From Ixodes scapularis (lineage: Eukaryota; Arthropoda; Arachnida; Ixodida; Ixodidae), in assembly GCF_016920785.2 (NCBI RefSeq), contig NW_024609837.1:23617565-23681564 (forward strand): 64,000 bases of DNA, in the 5' to 3' direction. The position numbers were made by a program, and so were the translations under genes. Under the pieces are notes generated by a model. It ran no database searches and was not told the origin of the DNA. It worked only from the letters and a program-made list of their open reading frames with translations. Every line of letters begins with the position of its first letter. Position 1 is the first letter of the stretch. Positions 45,590 to 57,874 of this stretch are shown here, piece after piece.

Positions 45590-46383
45590 CCAAGATACTT
45601 AGCTCCTTCAGAGCCCGAAGAAGCCCCCAGGAACCCCCTGAGAAAACCCAGAGGAAGTCCTGAACAAGCTCCGAAGAAGGCCTCAAGAAGACCTGAAGTG
45701 ATCTTATAGAAACCCTTGTGAAGTTCTGAAGAAGTGCTGAAGAAGCATTAAAATCCGGAAGATGTCCAGAAGTAATCCGGATGAATCCTCGAAGAAGCCC
45801 CGAAGAAGGCCTCAAGAAGACCTGAGGTGGTCTTATAGAAACCCTGATGAAGTTCTGAAGAAGTGCTGAGGAAGGCTTAAAGTCCTGAAGATCCCCAGAA
45901 GTAACCCGGATGAAGCCTTGAAGAAGGCCCTGAAAAAGCCCTAAGCAAGTCCCGAAGAATTTCTGAGTAGGCCCTGGAAAAGCCCTGAATAAGTGCCCAA
46001 GAAGCGACGAAGCATCCCCTAAGAGGTCGTGAAGTCCCGAAGAAGTCCCAAAAAAAGTCTTGAAGAAGGCCCGAGGAAGTCTTAAAAAAGTCAAAGTTAT
46101 CATTAACCCCTGAAGAAGCCCCGAAGAAGCCCTTAAGAATTCCTCAAGAAGCCGCGAAGAATCCCCGAAGAAATAAGCCCCGAAGATGTACCAAAAAAGC
46201 CCTTAAAAGGTCCCGAAGAGGCCCTGAAGAAACCCTGAAGGAGTTTGAAAGGAGTTTTAAATAGGTTCTGAAGAAGGCCTAAAAAAATCCCCGAAGAAAC
46301 TTTGAAGAAGCCCTGAATTAGACCCGAATAAGTACCGAAGACGCCCTGAAGAAACAGTAAAAAAGACCCGAAGAAGCGCCTCC
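45590..46383 (+). repeat. Degenerate GAAGAAG minisatellite with a 129-bp higher-order duplication
   Basis: About 800 bp of diverged units around CCTGAAGAAGYC, 11-13 bp each. Superimposed is a longer repeat: GAAGTTCTGAAGAAGTGCTG recurs 129 bases apart (about 45719 and 45848) with the sequence between kept in order. The 193-codon minus-strand frame across it (periodic VSIRPPQVFLRPSS) is a consequence of the repeat. Confidence 0.9.
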
Positions 46384-47600
46384 TGCCAACCTAGAGTTTC
46401 CCAAGAGCTTCCTTTTTCAATGTCTGCCTATCAGAGTTAAACCTTCGTGGTCTATTGAAGCACTAGATCACGATGCACGTTAAAGCCCCAGGTAATTACC
46501 TCTACCCCAGTAGCCGTTTTGGTTCCTTTAAAACAGTCATTAGACGCAAACCCAAACTCTTGGCTGCCCAAGTATCCACACGATAAACTGATTCCGGTAA
46601 ATGAGGAGGCGAAGAGTTGGTGGCAGACGTATTAATGAGCCATCATAGATCGCAGAGGAGCAGACGGCCTTCCACGAAGTCACTGACCTCTCCCTCTCCC
46701 GATAAAATTACCGAACAAAGGTCAGATTCCTGGGTCCGCCAAAGTACGCGCATTGATGTCCGCGCACACTCTCACAACAGGTTCCAGCGCGCGGGGGTAT
46801 CGCAACCACACGTCATGGCTGCGCGAGGAAGAAGGTAAAAGGGGAGGTACTTCACTCCGCAGCCGCACAATCGGTTTGAGAAAGCGCCGGGCGTGATATT
46901 TACGACCCGTGGCGGGCACCACACCACCCTGCCGACTTCTTTCTCTCCCGTCACACCGAGCGCGGAATCCTGCCCACGGGAGCAGCAGCAGATATACGAC
47001 CTTCTGATTTGTTTTTTTCTTCTGTTTTCGGAATTCACTCAAGTGACACCCAAAACACCCTCGGAGATCTGGAGGTGCCCACTGTCTGTTTATGCCTTGT
47101 TTTTGGCGAACGGTTTACTGGGGTGGGGGCTAAGCCGCCTAATAAACCGCAAGAAAAAAAAGTTACGATTTTTTATGAAATAGTTTAGGGCTCTGATGAC
47201 ACGCTCTTGAATCACGAATTGTCAGGGAAGCGCACGAAAACGCTTCCATAGCTATTTTATGTTTATAATTTATCCTCTACCCAACAAGTTTTTAACTAAA
47301 ACGCCGGAGGTACATTTTGATATGCCACGAGCCCCACGACTCTGCAAGAAAATTTATGAACATGATAACATACTATTAATTAGATTACTACTTACAATCC
47401 GCTTGGTGACTAGATTCTCAATGAAGTTTTCAGTACTCGAGGTTCATTATTGATCTCCTATTTAACACGCTTTCAACTAAAACTTTCGAGGCGTCAGGCT
47501 TTCGAGACTCCAGATAAAAGTTGACGCACAACAAATGCAGTTCAAATAGTAACACAATAGACGTTTCTGGAAGGGACATCTCTTTTTTGAAGAAACTAAC
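46384..47600. other. Intergenic, contains a fragment of the GCACGTTAAAG repeat
   Basis: GATGCACGTTAAAGCCCCAG near 46471-46492 is the core of the SINE-like repeat at 22880 and 27145. No supported gene. Confidence 0.5.
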
Positions 47601-47782
47601 ACCCGTGCCACACGGGCAACTCGAATGCCATTTACAACGAATGACATTCGTGTGATCAACGAATCGGCTCACGACTTGTCGCGCGTGGAACGCCCCACTC
47701 TCGGAATGTCGCGCGCTGATTGGCCGATCGTTCAAATGTCATTTGTTGTAAATGGCATTTGAGTTGCCCGTGTGGCACGGGT
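47601..47782. mobile_element. MITE with about 53-bp near-perfect inverted ends
   Basis: Left ACCCGTGCCACACGGGCAAC continues to TGCCATTTACAACGAATGAC; the right end mirrors it with GTCATTTGTTGTAAATGGCA and TTGCCCGTGTGGCACGGGT. The element is 182 bp and non-coding. The outermost bases are themselves self-complementary (CCCGTGCCACACGGG). Target duplication not resolved. Confidence 0.88.
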
Positions 47783-50700
47783 ATAAATCGGTTAGCGGGA
47801 CATCGGCTGACCCCCAAAGGAGTTTAGGAGGATATCGTTCAATTGTCTTCCTGTCGGCATAACTCTCCTTGTCTTATCTTTGGCTTATTATTTAGTATAA
47901 TGGGGTTATTAGTTAGTATAATAGACTCCGTACCTTTTCTGTGATGGCTGTGCGCTCCAGATAAATCTGTTCCGTGGTCTATGCTAAAATCGAGAAGAAA
48001 CCCGGCTGAGTATCGAACTATAGTAAAGATCGAGCGAGTCGGCTCCTTTGCAGCGCAAGTATGTAAAAAACCGATAAGTTCAACTCGGAAAATAAGAAAC
48101 TTTGAGTCATGATCGTAGCGTAAAGCCAAGAGTGTCATGGGGTCAGACCGGGGGGTCAGGTGCCCACACCGGAGGTGTTGGGTGGTTCGCCCCCCACACT
48201 CCCCCCCCCCTCCCCCTCCCTCGAGTGGAGGTCAGCGCAAGGTCGCCGCCGACCCCACACGAGCACACACGAAAGGCGTCTTGTCCGGTCGTTCTAATGA
48301 AGTTGTGTTCGGGGCGGTGCCCGACAGCTGCCCGAGCGTGCCTTTCCCTCGACCCCCCCCCCCCTCCCTCCTCTCTCGCGAGGCCAGTAATTACCGCAGC
48401 CAGGTCGGCCAGGTTCCCTCACTCTCCCTCTTTCTCTCTTTACCGACGAGGGGGGGGGGGGGGGGGATATAGAGATTTGTACTGAAAGGGAGCGACCTAA
48501 TGATATCCTTCCGGAAACGGTCTTGTGTACTTCTCGATGCTCGAAAACGATGGGCGGTGGTAGCGATGGGGGAGAGGTTTGGCGGGGTAAGGGAATTAGG
48601 GGAGGGGGAAGCCAAAGGGTTGCATGCTGCTTCGCGCTGTGCCTGGCCGATGTCAACTAGAAAACAAGGCCTGCCCGTGACGTCATCGTTAGTGGAGCCC
48701 CGACACGTCTCCAAGCGGCAAACACGGCGAAGCTCTACGAGAGATGTCACATGACGTCATTATTAGTGGAGCTCCGCCGGGGGGAAGGGGGGGGGGGGGG
48801 GGGGGGGGCTAAGCGCAGGCCTTCTCTTCTAGGGGATATTGGTCTGACTCTTCAGCAGCCGGCGGGAGGTGTGCGAAGTAGGCGGTCATCCGGGCTGGCG
48901 CTGGGGGCGATCTTCTTCTCTGGGCACTCTACGATATGTGGGCTGGATGATGGGGGGCAGCTGAACTGGTGCTGGTGGCAGGAGTCTGTAGGCATCAGGG
49001 ACTGGTTGCTAAACGTGGTTCGCGAAGTGACGGCACTGAGCTCGCGGTAGTGTATATACAAGCGCGAGTTAGCCCGCGCTTGTGGCTTTTCGAACTTCTT
49101 TTGAAAAATGTCTTTCTTAGCAGGAGCGCCTGTGCTATGAAAGTGCGTTTCAAAGTCGCGATCTTGTGCGCGTATAGCCTTCGCTATGCGGTCTCCTCGG
49201 GGATTGTACATTTTAAGCTGATTAAAAAAAATAATAAAGGATAATCGATAAAAATAACTTTTTTTTTAATGTCTCGTGGGTTGGCAAGCTGGTGAACGCG
49301 TTTGATGGGTGAAACCAAGATCAATACGCAAAATCAGAAATTAAATACTTTCTAATTTTTGTTGTACAAGCCCCGCAACGCAAACGGGGGACCTAATGTA
49401 ATGGCGTCAAGCGTACATGATCATAGTACAGCTTGTTTCCACCAGGGGCGTCCGCTCGCCCTGATATCATTCAGCGTGCAAGCGATCTCTTTTTATTGTG
49501 CTGTTTCAAGGACCGGCATCCACAACGTCTCCTAAAAATCTTCAACAATAATAAGTTCCATCTTTCATGTGATATATGCAGAGCAGAGCAAGGGCCTGAG
49601 AATGGCCTTGCGTATATCCGCGTTCGTAAACCTCTCAAACCACAAAAAAAAAAAAAAAATGAAGAACTAATCTACGCGAATCTCTTGTGTTATCACCTAT
49701 GCCTGTGCTGTTTCGTAAAAATGCAAATAATGTGTTGATTGATCACCACACTGAAATGGAAACACGCTCGCGTCCGTGCTTCTTGCAACATTGAACGCGC
49801 GCTGAGTGACCACGAGCACGACATGGGCACTTTTTTCTTGTTTTACTGAGGACGGGTATTCTGGTGGACGCCACACTCCACCAGTTATATTAGTGCTCCA
49901 AGTGAGTAGTTACCCGTCTCACTGCAGCAGGTGACGGGTTGATTGTTATCAAAGCTAGAAAGCTTGTGCTAAAGGCGGACCTTTCGCTGAGCTTGTCACC
50001 GACAATGGAGGTCTTTCGGTTCTAGCATACAAACCACATAAGCGCAATCATCCGTTCGCGCTAACAATGTCGCGGTATTTGCTTTCCGAGATTAGGAAGA
50101 TGAACCTCTAGTCGGAATGTGTATCGATACGATCAAACTCACCGCAACTTTAACACCGATCGGCCAACTCTCGTGTGACGCGCCGGCCACAATCAATACT
50201 AAGTGCACACACACACGAGCGAAGCCTGACACCCCCGTGCATAGAATAGCTATTGTATACAAGCCTTCCCTCCCTCGTGTCCGGGGCCATTTAGAACCAG
50301 TAAAGACGAGGTGGTTCAATGAGTCGAGAGCGATATTCGTGTCAAGATGAAGAAGGTCGCCGGTGACCTGGGAACGGGACCATGCCCGATCAATGAACAG
50401 GGCCCCGTGTGGCCAAGTGGGCGAGCGTCTCTTCTTATGTTCTTGCTCGTTCCATTTTTTGTATACGTAGGCCTTCCCCTTCTCCGATAGCGCCACTCGA
50501 CGGGGATTAAGGGGGGAGGCAGGATGAACGAAAATCCGCAAAGCCGATGACCCGCTGTGATGGCCTTCCGAGCTGCCTTTTCTGCTCTTGGGCTACTTCC
50601 CATGAGAGTACCCACGAACGCTTCCATGAGTTTTTATCTTACACGCGTCAGCATTTAAGCGACAATTTTTTTTTTCTTTTCTGGCAGACCGTCTTTGTAG

Positions 50701-53009
50701 GCTGGAATATCGCCTTATAACGAGCTTTAGATGTCGCGACGAAGTCTGTAGAATACCTTTAGCGAAAATAAAGATAAGTGCTGTTTCATGATAATTGAGC
50801 GGTACTCTCGATGGTCTTTTTCGTTCACATATGTTACATGTGCATGTTTTGGAGTTAGCTGTAACAAACTATGTGTCTTCTTCTCATCTACGTGTCTCTC
50901 TGGTTACCTCTTCCGTTCGAACTTCCTTCGTTCTCCCATACTGAGTCGACAAATGAATGTTTCCAGCCACACGTTAGCCGGTGCTTCTCTTGCTAGACGT
51001 CCTGAAGTCTTGCAGTGGTACAACATAAGAAAAAGCTCGTTGACTTTTTCTTGAACAGAGAAACGAAAACCTTGACAAAGGGGCTGTCCAAATGTGCAGC
51101 AAACAAAATCCAAAAATCCCGGGACTTTAATGTTACCAAATTGAATGTCTGACGTGCACAAGAGAGGAAATCAATGGAAGCGCGTTCTTTGATGGCGTTG
51201 TGTTGTCTCTCTTTCTTGGAGTGTAAGGGTGACCCTCTTTGTAAAACAATTCACGCCATTATGTTGCCCACGAGGCAGGGCATAATTTGCTTCTTACAGA
51301 CAGACTTTTGTTGGTCTTCGGGCAGAACTTTAGATCAGATTTGGTTCGCGCTCTAGAAGTTTCTGACGTGCTTTGAATCTGTTCAGTTTTCGTAATTTTT
51401 CTTATCCTTATCAACGCGATAAGGATATGATAAACGCGAACTTGGTCAACAAAAAACCCTTTTTTTTTTTTTTTTAGTAACTTCAGGGAGGTTCCAAAAG
51501 GATGCAGGAAGTCCCCCACGCCTCCCGTATACAAGTGAACGTTCGTTCTATCCAGTAACGACGCATCTCTTCGGAGATAACGCTCGTCCTGGAAATGAAG
51601 AACGACGACGTCGTCTTACCGGCGACTTGTGCGAGCCAGCACACGTAGTAGTAGCAGCCTGGCGATAAGCGGCCGCAAAACGAATGGCGTGCATGGCCCG
51701 GCGTGCCCGCCTCATTCCTAATCCGCGTTACCCGAAGATACGGACGCGATTGCACGTTCCCGCTCTGCTGCGGCCCTGACCACGTGGGCTTTGGATACAT
51801 TCGGCCGTTGCGTTCTTCGTCTCACAGGCAACCGTTTGAATGGTTTCCTCTCGGGATGCCACCGGAGTTAAGGGTTTCTAGACAATTATAGCTGGAAGTT
51901 CAAGGCGGGAGTGCAGAATCCGTGAAGAGGAGCAAGCAGAAACAATTAAAAAGCGCAACAAAAACTGCACTCGTCGCCAGAGTAGAAAGGAAACTGCCAT
52001 TGAAAATGTATTTAATTACGTGAAACAAAATTAAAAAAAATTATTCCCCCCCCCCCAAAAAAAAAAAAAAAAAACATACCAGGGTTAGTAATGAACATAA
52101 GTCTGCCCGGAAGATTGTTCGAGTGCGCGATTATGAATGATAGGAATAATTTGTTAATAAATCAATAACTGCAGCCGGATATAAGTTGAAAACAGCAATG
52201 TCAGGTCACGAACAAACATGTGCGCTGCGAGTGTACGAGTTGCGCACAATGCGCGCCGGTACAACTTATAAACATCATCATGTTTGTCTTCTTATTGGAA
52301 ACATTTGCAGCACAAGACATATTATATAGCCGGCAGCACACGTCTAGACACTATTGCTTTGTGACGTCCTATTAGCCCCGAGAGCGAACACAAGCGTCGC
52401 TGCGGTCGCCACGCCCTGATTGGGTGAGGCGAACCGTGACGTCAGGGAGGGGACTCGGCGCTCCGCGATCTTGCACCGGCTCGCTTTTCAGCGCCGGTTT
52501 CCTGGTTTGGCGTTGTGTGCCGCAAGCTCTTCGAGGAGCTGGATTTCGTTTACCCGGTGTACAGGACGTTGAGTTAGGCCGATATTGAAGTGCTTCCGTA
52601 CATTTCATAAGCCTGCTTGTCCCCTTTACCTTTAAAATTGGGTTACAAATCCCGAAAGCCATCGGCGGAAGCAATTCCGCCGATGAACTTCCCCGTCCGT
52701 CCACACGACACAAGGCAATTTTGCGAGAGATCGGTGAAGCGATGGCGCAAGTGTTTCAGTCGCTGGATTTCTGTTCCTTGCATGTTCATAATTTAGGACG
52801 ATATTACATCGCGCTTTAAGGCATTTGAAGTGGCATTTATATCATGGGCCTTTGGGTGGTCGGCAAATTCGCCCGGGACTCCGCCTTTGCGCTGCCACTC
52901 TGCATGTGCTGGTTCGCAGATGTTTTAAAGGCCCTGTGTCTGATTATCTTTGAAGTGCTCATGGAACAGGGTTGTTTTACATAAATGTAGCTTCTTCGTA
53001 AGTTAATTA
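47783..53009. other. Intergenic mosaic, nothing coding recognised
   Basis: G/C runs at about 48353-48364, 48450-48466 and 48787-48808, and 52027-52074 (C then A). Repeat family with CGTGACGTCATCGTTAGTGG at 48661-48775, also at 35110-35200 and decayed at 21158-21215. The 149-codon minus frame at 50092-50541 and the 113-codon minus frame at 52372-52713 show no recognisable family. Confidence 0.45.
48661..48775 (+). repeat. Dispersed repeat with two TGACGTCA sites
   Basis: AAAACAAGGCCTGCC then GTGACGTCATCGTTAGTGG, CCAAGCGGCAAACACG, and a second ACATGACGTCATTATTAGTG. The order AAGGC-TGACGTCATCGTTA-AAGCGGCAAACACG also occurs at 35110-35180. Confidence 0.7.
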
Positions 53010-53227
53010 CTGTAAACGAATTAATTTTCGCGGGCTCAGATTTTCGCGAATCGGGTCAAAGCTAAAAATCTGAAATTATTTGCGGGTTCTAATTTCCGCG
53101 AATCGAGCGTAGCTTCCGTAACGTTCACATATTGGCCGAATTGTTCGCGTGACGTATTTCTCGCGGTTGTAGTTGATTCGCGAAATTCGCGAAAATTAGG
53201 CCTCCGCGAAAATGTAGTCGTTTACAG
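53010..53227. mobile_element. Mariner/Tc1-type MITE
   Basis: Left CTGTAAACGAATTAATTTTC then GCGG pairs with right CCGCGAAAATGTAGTCGTTT then ACAG; flanked by TA at 53008-53009 and 53228-53229. TA duplication and CTGTAAACG ends fit the Tc1/mariner superfamily. Interior is AT-rich with repeated TTCGCGAAT-like words, non-coding. Confidence 0.87.
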
Positions 53228-54753
53228 TATATAGTTTATACACGTACGCAGGCATATTAATTATGCACAATTACTGGAAATTAGTTTGTCTGGCAGCAGC
53301 CAAAAACGGCCGAATGGCCCCCAGTTGCCTGTATGATATGTATTAAACTGCCCAAAATATGCACAGCAATAGTGCCGTAATTCGGAATGTTTATAGTTTT
53401 TCCTGACATTTTTATTCCAGCCTTGGGTATTCGGAAAAAACACCGTTTAGTCTGAATTGTCATTTCCAATTAAAAGAGACACTGCTGCAGGTCCCCAAAA
53501 GCTTCCTTAGCCTCCAAACTCCCTACAGCTGGACTCTCTGACAACGGAGGAAAACAGGAGTAAAAGCAAGCATTCGAACGTCTGTCCAGCACTAGTAGCA
53601 CAAAATGTGGAACCTGTGAAGGGCGACAGTCTACGTGAGAAAATTTTAGCTTCACGACAATTCAATTTAAGCAAGATCTCAATTTTAGGGCTTAACGGAC
53701 GAATAACGAGCTAGACACCTTCGCTTACGTTTGTTATACATTACTTGAGGGTTGATATAAACAAGTCTACAGATATCACCCGTGTAGTCCATTGAAATAC
53801 TATCCGAATCCAGCAAAGGTCAAATGCGAGCAATGTATATAATATAATGTTCCTTGTTTTGTTTTTTTACTTTGCCCCTGCACTTGAGCTGTCTTACTTG
53901 TGATTCTCTCCCCATGGCCCAGACTGTATTTAGCATGTTGCCCGAGCAGCATGCAGCTTTTCTGCTTCGGCGATCTTGTTTAAAAACGAAGATACAAAAC
54001 AAAACATAGTATACATAACCTGCCAATTCATTCAGACCATCAGCAGCATTTATTGTGCGAGATGTAAATCTTCAGTGATGCTCCTGCAATTGTGGTCATA
54101 TTTCTTTATTTTCATATGCCAGCTGCGATTCATGCGTTGCCTGCCCTGTCAACCATGCTTAAAACGTTGGTTGAAGTTTCGCATGTAGCTACAAACCATA
54201 CCTCAATAAAGGCACATAAAAAAAAATTTACACTTCCTACGAAAAACACGCCAAAAAGAATTAAATAGAAACGAGCGCGCCGACAGCTGGCGTCGTCACA
54301 GCCTCCACAGGGCGAGCGGGGCGAGCCGGGGAAAAATTCTCTCCTCGCCGTGACGTCACCCCGGTTCGCCGTAAGGGGGCGCCACGCGAACTTCTCGGGG
54401 CTAATACAAACATTTTCTGAGATTGGTGCACAAAAAGGAATTAAATCGCAAAAGCGCGTTTCATGGACAGGTCACACCACCCGAACAAGCAACAAATATC
54501 GCTTGGAGACACGCAGATTCCACTTTGTTTGTGACACTCCTTACACGTAAGCATACCGTACCTCTGTTGCTCAAAGAACTACATTTCCGGTATAATCTTT
54601 GCTGATTGGACGATTCTGCAGAGAGTGTGTGTCTCGCTCTCGCAATCCACCTTTTGTTTTTGGAAACTACCGCTTTGAGGTGTTTGGTCAGAGAACGCGC
54701 GTGCTCACCACGAGCTCTGCCATAAAGCTCTCGTTTGAAAGCCTGCTCGACCA

Positions 54754-54812
<59 letters not shown>

Positions 54813-55756
54813 GTACCCCAGAACCTCTAGAGCCATGTTTTCTAATAAAGTGAATTGGCAGCTTTGAGGCAAATGGCCGACTTTGTAGCTCACTGTCGGC
54901 GTGCGCTACCTCTAATTTTCGAGGCAGATATGTCGGGGATTGGATGACTCCATCACCATCGAGGCTAAAGTTTTAGTAGACGATAAGTGGGCTGAAGTTT
55001 CAGGATATGGTCTAAATGAATCCTTTAAGTGCGTGCTAAATCATTATTCGCTTGTTCCATTCAGCGACCGCTGTTCGGCAATTAAGTTCTTCCCTTTTCA
55101 TTTCAGGCCATCATATATCCTCTTGCGCGGAATGAAAGAGCCTAAACACTCGCCCTCAACTTTCTTGTGCTTTAATGTCATCCTATGTACCGTCACACTG
55201 TATACAAACGAGCCCTCGCTTTGGCACTGCGGGTGCGCAGAAACCAGATTCGCGTGAGGCATGTGCGCATGCGCAGTTCCGACAGCAGCGCCACCACGGC
55301 GGCGTGACGTAGCGAACGTCACGCCGCGTTTCATTGGCCGACAAGCAGGAAGTCGATATCTGCGACCAATCAGTATCCGCGCGCGCCGCGTTTGCTACGC
55401 TCAACGTCCGAGCAGAACATACTCACGCGGTCTCGGGCGAAGGAGACGTCAAACCAAGTACGAAAACTACGCTAGCTTTGACTAATACCGTAACGTGGGA
55501 CAACAAAGTTAACGCCGAGTATTGGTGAGGAGATGGAGGAGTGGCGCTCCCTAGTGGCCACCTCAGGAACTAACCCTGTGTGGCAAACATACCCTTCGAC
55601 CGCAGTCTTTAGTGCATTCGCTCCCATAAAAATACAAAGACGCAAGGCTCGTGAAAGATACGTGACACTATTATTTTCTCATAAACGCATTTAGATAAAA
55701 GTAATCTAGCCCCTTTGGCGTTCATGTCATCGAAGTCCTCTTGAAAGGCAAAACAA
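53228..55756. other. Intergenic, nothing coding recognised
   Basis: AT microsatellite and poly-T at 54755-54812. Frame 54940-55257 (105 codons) unassigned. A repeat shared with 30245-30290 lies at 55465-55530. Confidence 0.5.
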
Positions 55757-55945
55757 GCACATGCGTGGTAGTGACGAATTCCGAGGGAGGGGTTTAAACG
55801 TCCTGACCCCCCCCTTGAATTCTGTATGTGTACAAATGTATAGGCGGGGAAAGGGGGGGGGGGGGTGTTTCTTGAACATATTATACGCTAAACCCCCCCC
55901 CCCCCTCCCCCTTCCCTTAAAAAAAACCAGCGTCCGCCCTCGCGC
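55757..55945. mobile_element. Probable decayed hAT-type MITE of the G-run family
   Basis: GCGTGGTAGTGACGAATTCC, G-rich then TTTAAACGTCC and C-runs, and CCAGCGTCCGCCC at the far end resemble the CGTAGCCAGGAATT ... CCTGGCTACGCCCC layout seen at 14087. Ends are too decayed to place exactly and no duplication is visible. Confidence 0.4.
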
Positions 55946-56094
55946 GCGCCTGCCGGGCAAGCCGCGTTGCGTCGGCCGCGTGCCCTGGATCGTACGTGGC
56001 CGGCGCGGCGTCCGTATTTTTCTGAATGATTCAGAAAATACGCACATCAATTTTCAGTTACCCCGTCTCTTGCGACAATCATGAACGACGTTGG

Positions 56095-56420
56095 TGAAAG
56101 CAAGCCGTGTCTCGTTTAAGGAGAGAACGTGCTCAACTGCGACCATGTCATCGAGTGTCCACAGTTGCACCAGAGCCGACGACGGACAGCGTTCGCATCG
56201 TCGCGCGTACGTGCTGCACTCCTCCGCGCCGCATATACAGGGTTCAGAAGCATGCTTCCAGCACTGCGGTACGCAGCAGGTGTCCACAATATCGCTACAA
56301 ACAAATATGGAGCGAGCGCGGAAACGATGCGGTGTATACTCTAGGCGAGTGTTGGCGTCGGAGTTGTTTGCCACACAAGGATTCTTTGTGGTGATGATGA
56401 TGATAATGAAACAGCACCCC
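56095..56420 (+). mobile_element. Possible 3' fragment of a non-LTR element
   Basis: Plus-strand LNCDHVIECPQLHQSRRR resembles the C-terminal Cys/His end of tick I-type pol proteins (pattern EHVL.DCP....RR), and a GATGATGATGATAATGA tail follows at 56392-56409. No reading frame continues through; inference only. Confidence 0.3.
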
Positions 56421-57642
56421 CTATAGTTCGATCTCCTTGCCAATAGCGAAGTTACAGTGTCTCTGGTGGCGGTGCGTATCAGCGCCTTCAAACGAAGCTT
56501 TCGACCGCTCCGCGCCAACGACAGTCGGTGCCGTATTTTGTTTGTTTAAGAAAAAAAAACACACACACACACAAAATGACAACGAGACCAAACCCTTCTT
56601 CTCGAGAAAATACGTTCCCTCGACGCTTCGTGGTAAAAAACCACGACAATAAGGCGGTCGAAAATAGTCCCGCGAACAAAAAAAGTGCTGACATTTCACA
56701 CACAAACAAAAAAGTAGAACCTTGAACAGTTGTATAAGTACAGAATGAATGATAGCGGGAACCAAAAGTCACGCAAAAAGAAAGATGAAAAGATCGCGGA
56801 ACGGTGATCGCGAGCGCGGTGGTCGCAGACGAAATCCGCCAGTGCTCGAGACAACAGAAAAATTATCCAACGTATGGAGAAGAAAAAAAACAGGGAGGAG
56901 GGGGGGGGGGGGGGGGGGGTCGTCTCAACGTTGCCAACTTTTTCTTTCATTCTTATCTGACTTTGGAGGGACAGTGTGCGTAAGAGAGGGGAAGAGAGCG
57001 CCTCTGCTTATCTGATGACGAAAATGCGCAGGCAATAACTTAGCGCCGAAACCCTAATAAATATGTATTCGGTTCGGCCTCTGCGCCAACGAGAATAAAA
57101 AAAAAAAAAAAGTCCGGCAGCTATAGTGGTGGAACAACGCCACGAAAAATGACGTAATATAAAATAAATCTGATCCCTGAAACCGAAACAAAGACGCCTA
57201 AAAAAACCATGAAATAAATAAAGCACAGGCGGATATTTAGAGGTTTATTTTTGTTGTTGTCAAAGCTGGGATTATGTAGGAATGTCTGTGATCTCTGTCT
57301 GGGAGTGTGGTCTTTCTTGTATGGGAGCTTCGCGTGTGTGCTTTCATACCCTGAACACTCTTTGAGTATGTTCGTTATCTACTCACGTGGCAGCATGTTG
57401 CGTGTGTGCACGTGATAACGCGTGAATGGTTGTACACACTATCGTAGACCGCGTACTATATATACTTAAGGGGTGTCACTGCCCAAGAGGGTCGACTATT
57501 GAACCTTTGGCTGAATATGAATTAAATTTACAGTATATACTGGCAGTTGCAAGGAAGAATGCAGTGCAAACTTTCATCTGTGTACATGTACATGAACGTT
57601 TTTTCTTTAATAGATCTGCAGCAGAATGCCTGCAGAGAGCAA
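56421..57642. other. Intergenic with G-run
   Basis: Poly-G at about 56899-56919 and a short CA run at 56560-56572; no supported gene. Confidence 0.5.
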
Positions 57643-57874
57643 CCCAAGCAGCACAGAGTTGGCCAAGCACTGGCTAATGGCTGGAAATGGTCCTTTGGCC
57701 AGTGGCCAGACAGTGGCCAGAGATTGGCCGATTACTGGCCTTTCTCTGGCCATTGGCCACTGGCCATTAGCCATCGGTCAAGCATTGACCAATGAATGGC
57801 CACTTTTTGGCCACTGGCCACAAGACCATCCCCAGACATTGGCCATTGCTTGGCCAAAATCCGTACTGCTTGGG
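57643..57874. mobile_element. TGGCCA-rich inverted-repeat element
   Basis: Ends CCCAAGCAGCAC...TTGGCCAAGCA and TGCTTGGCCAA...GTACTGCTTGGG are inverted repeats of about 28 bp. Between them the self-complementary word TGGCCA or GGCCA recurs roughly fifteen times. No coding capacity. Target duplication not resolved. The class is unknown to me. Confidence 0.8.

Noticed and set aside
45522..46103. 193-codon minus-strand frame with periodic protein repeats
   Set aside because: Translated minisatellite; periodicity follows the DNA repeat and plus-strand units vary in length by non-multiples of three.
48102..48750. Proline/arginine-rich frames of 110-127 codons
   Set aside because: They read through C- and G-runs and CT-rich low-complexity DNA on both strands.
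50092..50541. 149-codon minus-strand frame as a host gene
   Set aside because: No recognisable domain, overlapped by equally open frames on both strands, no splice or promoter context.
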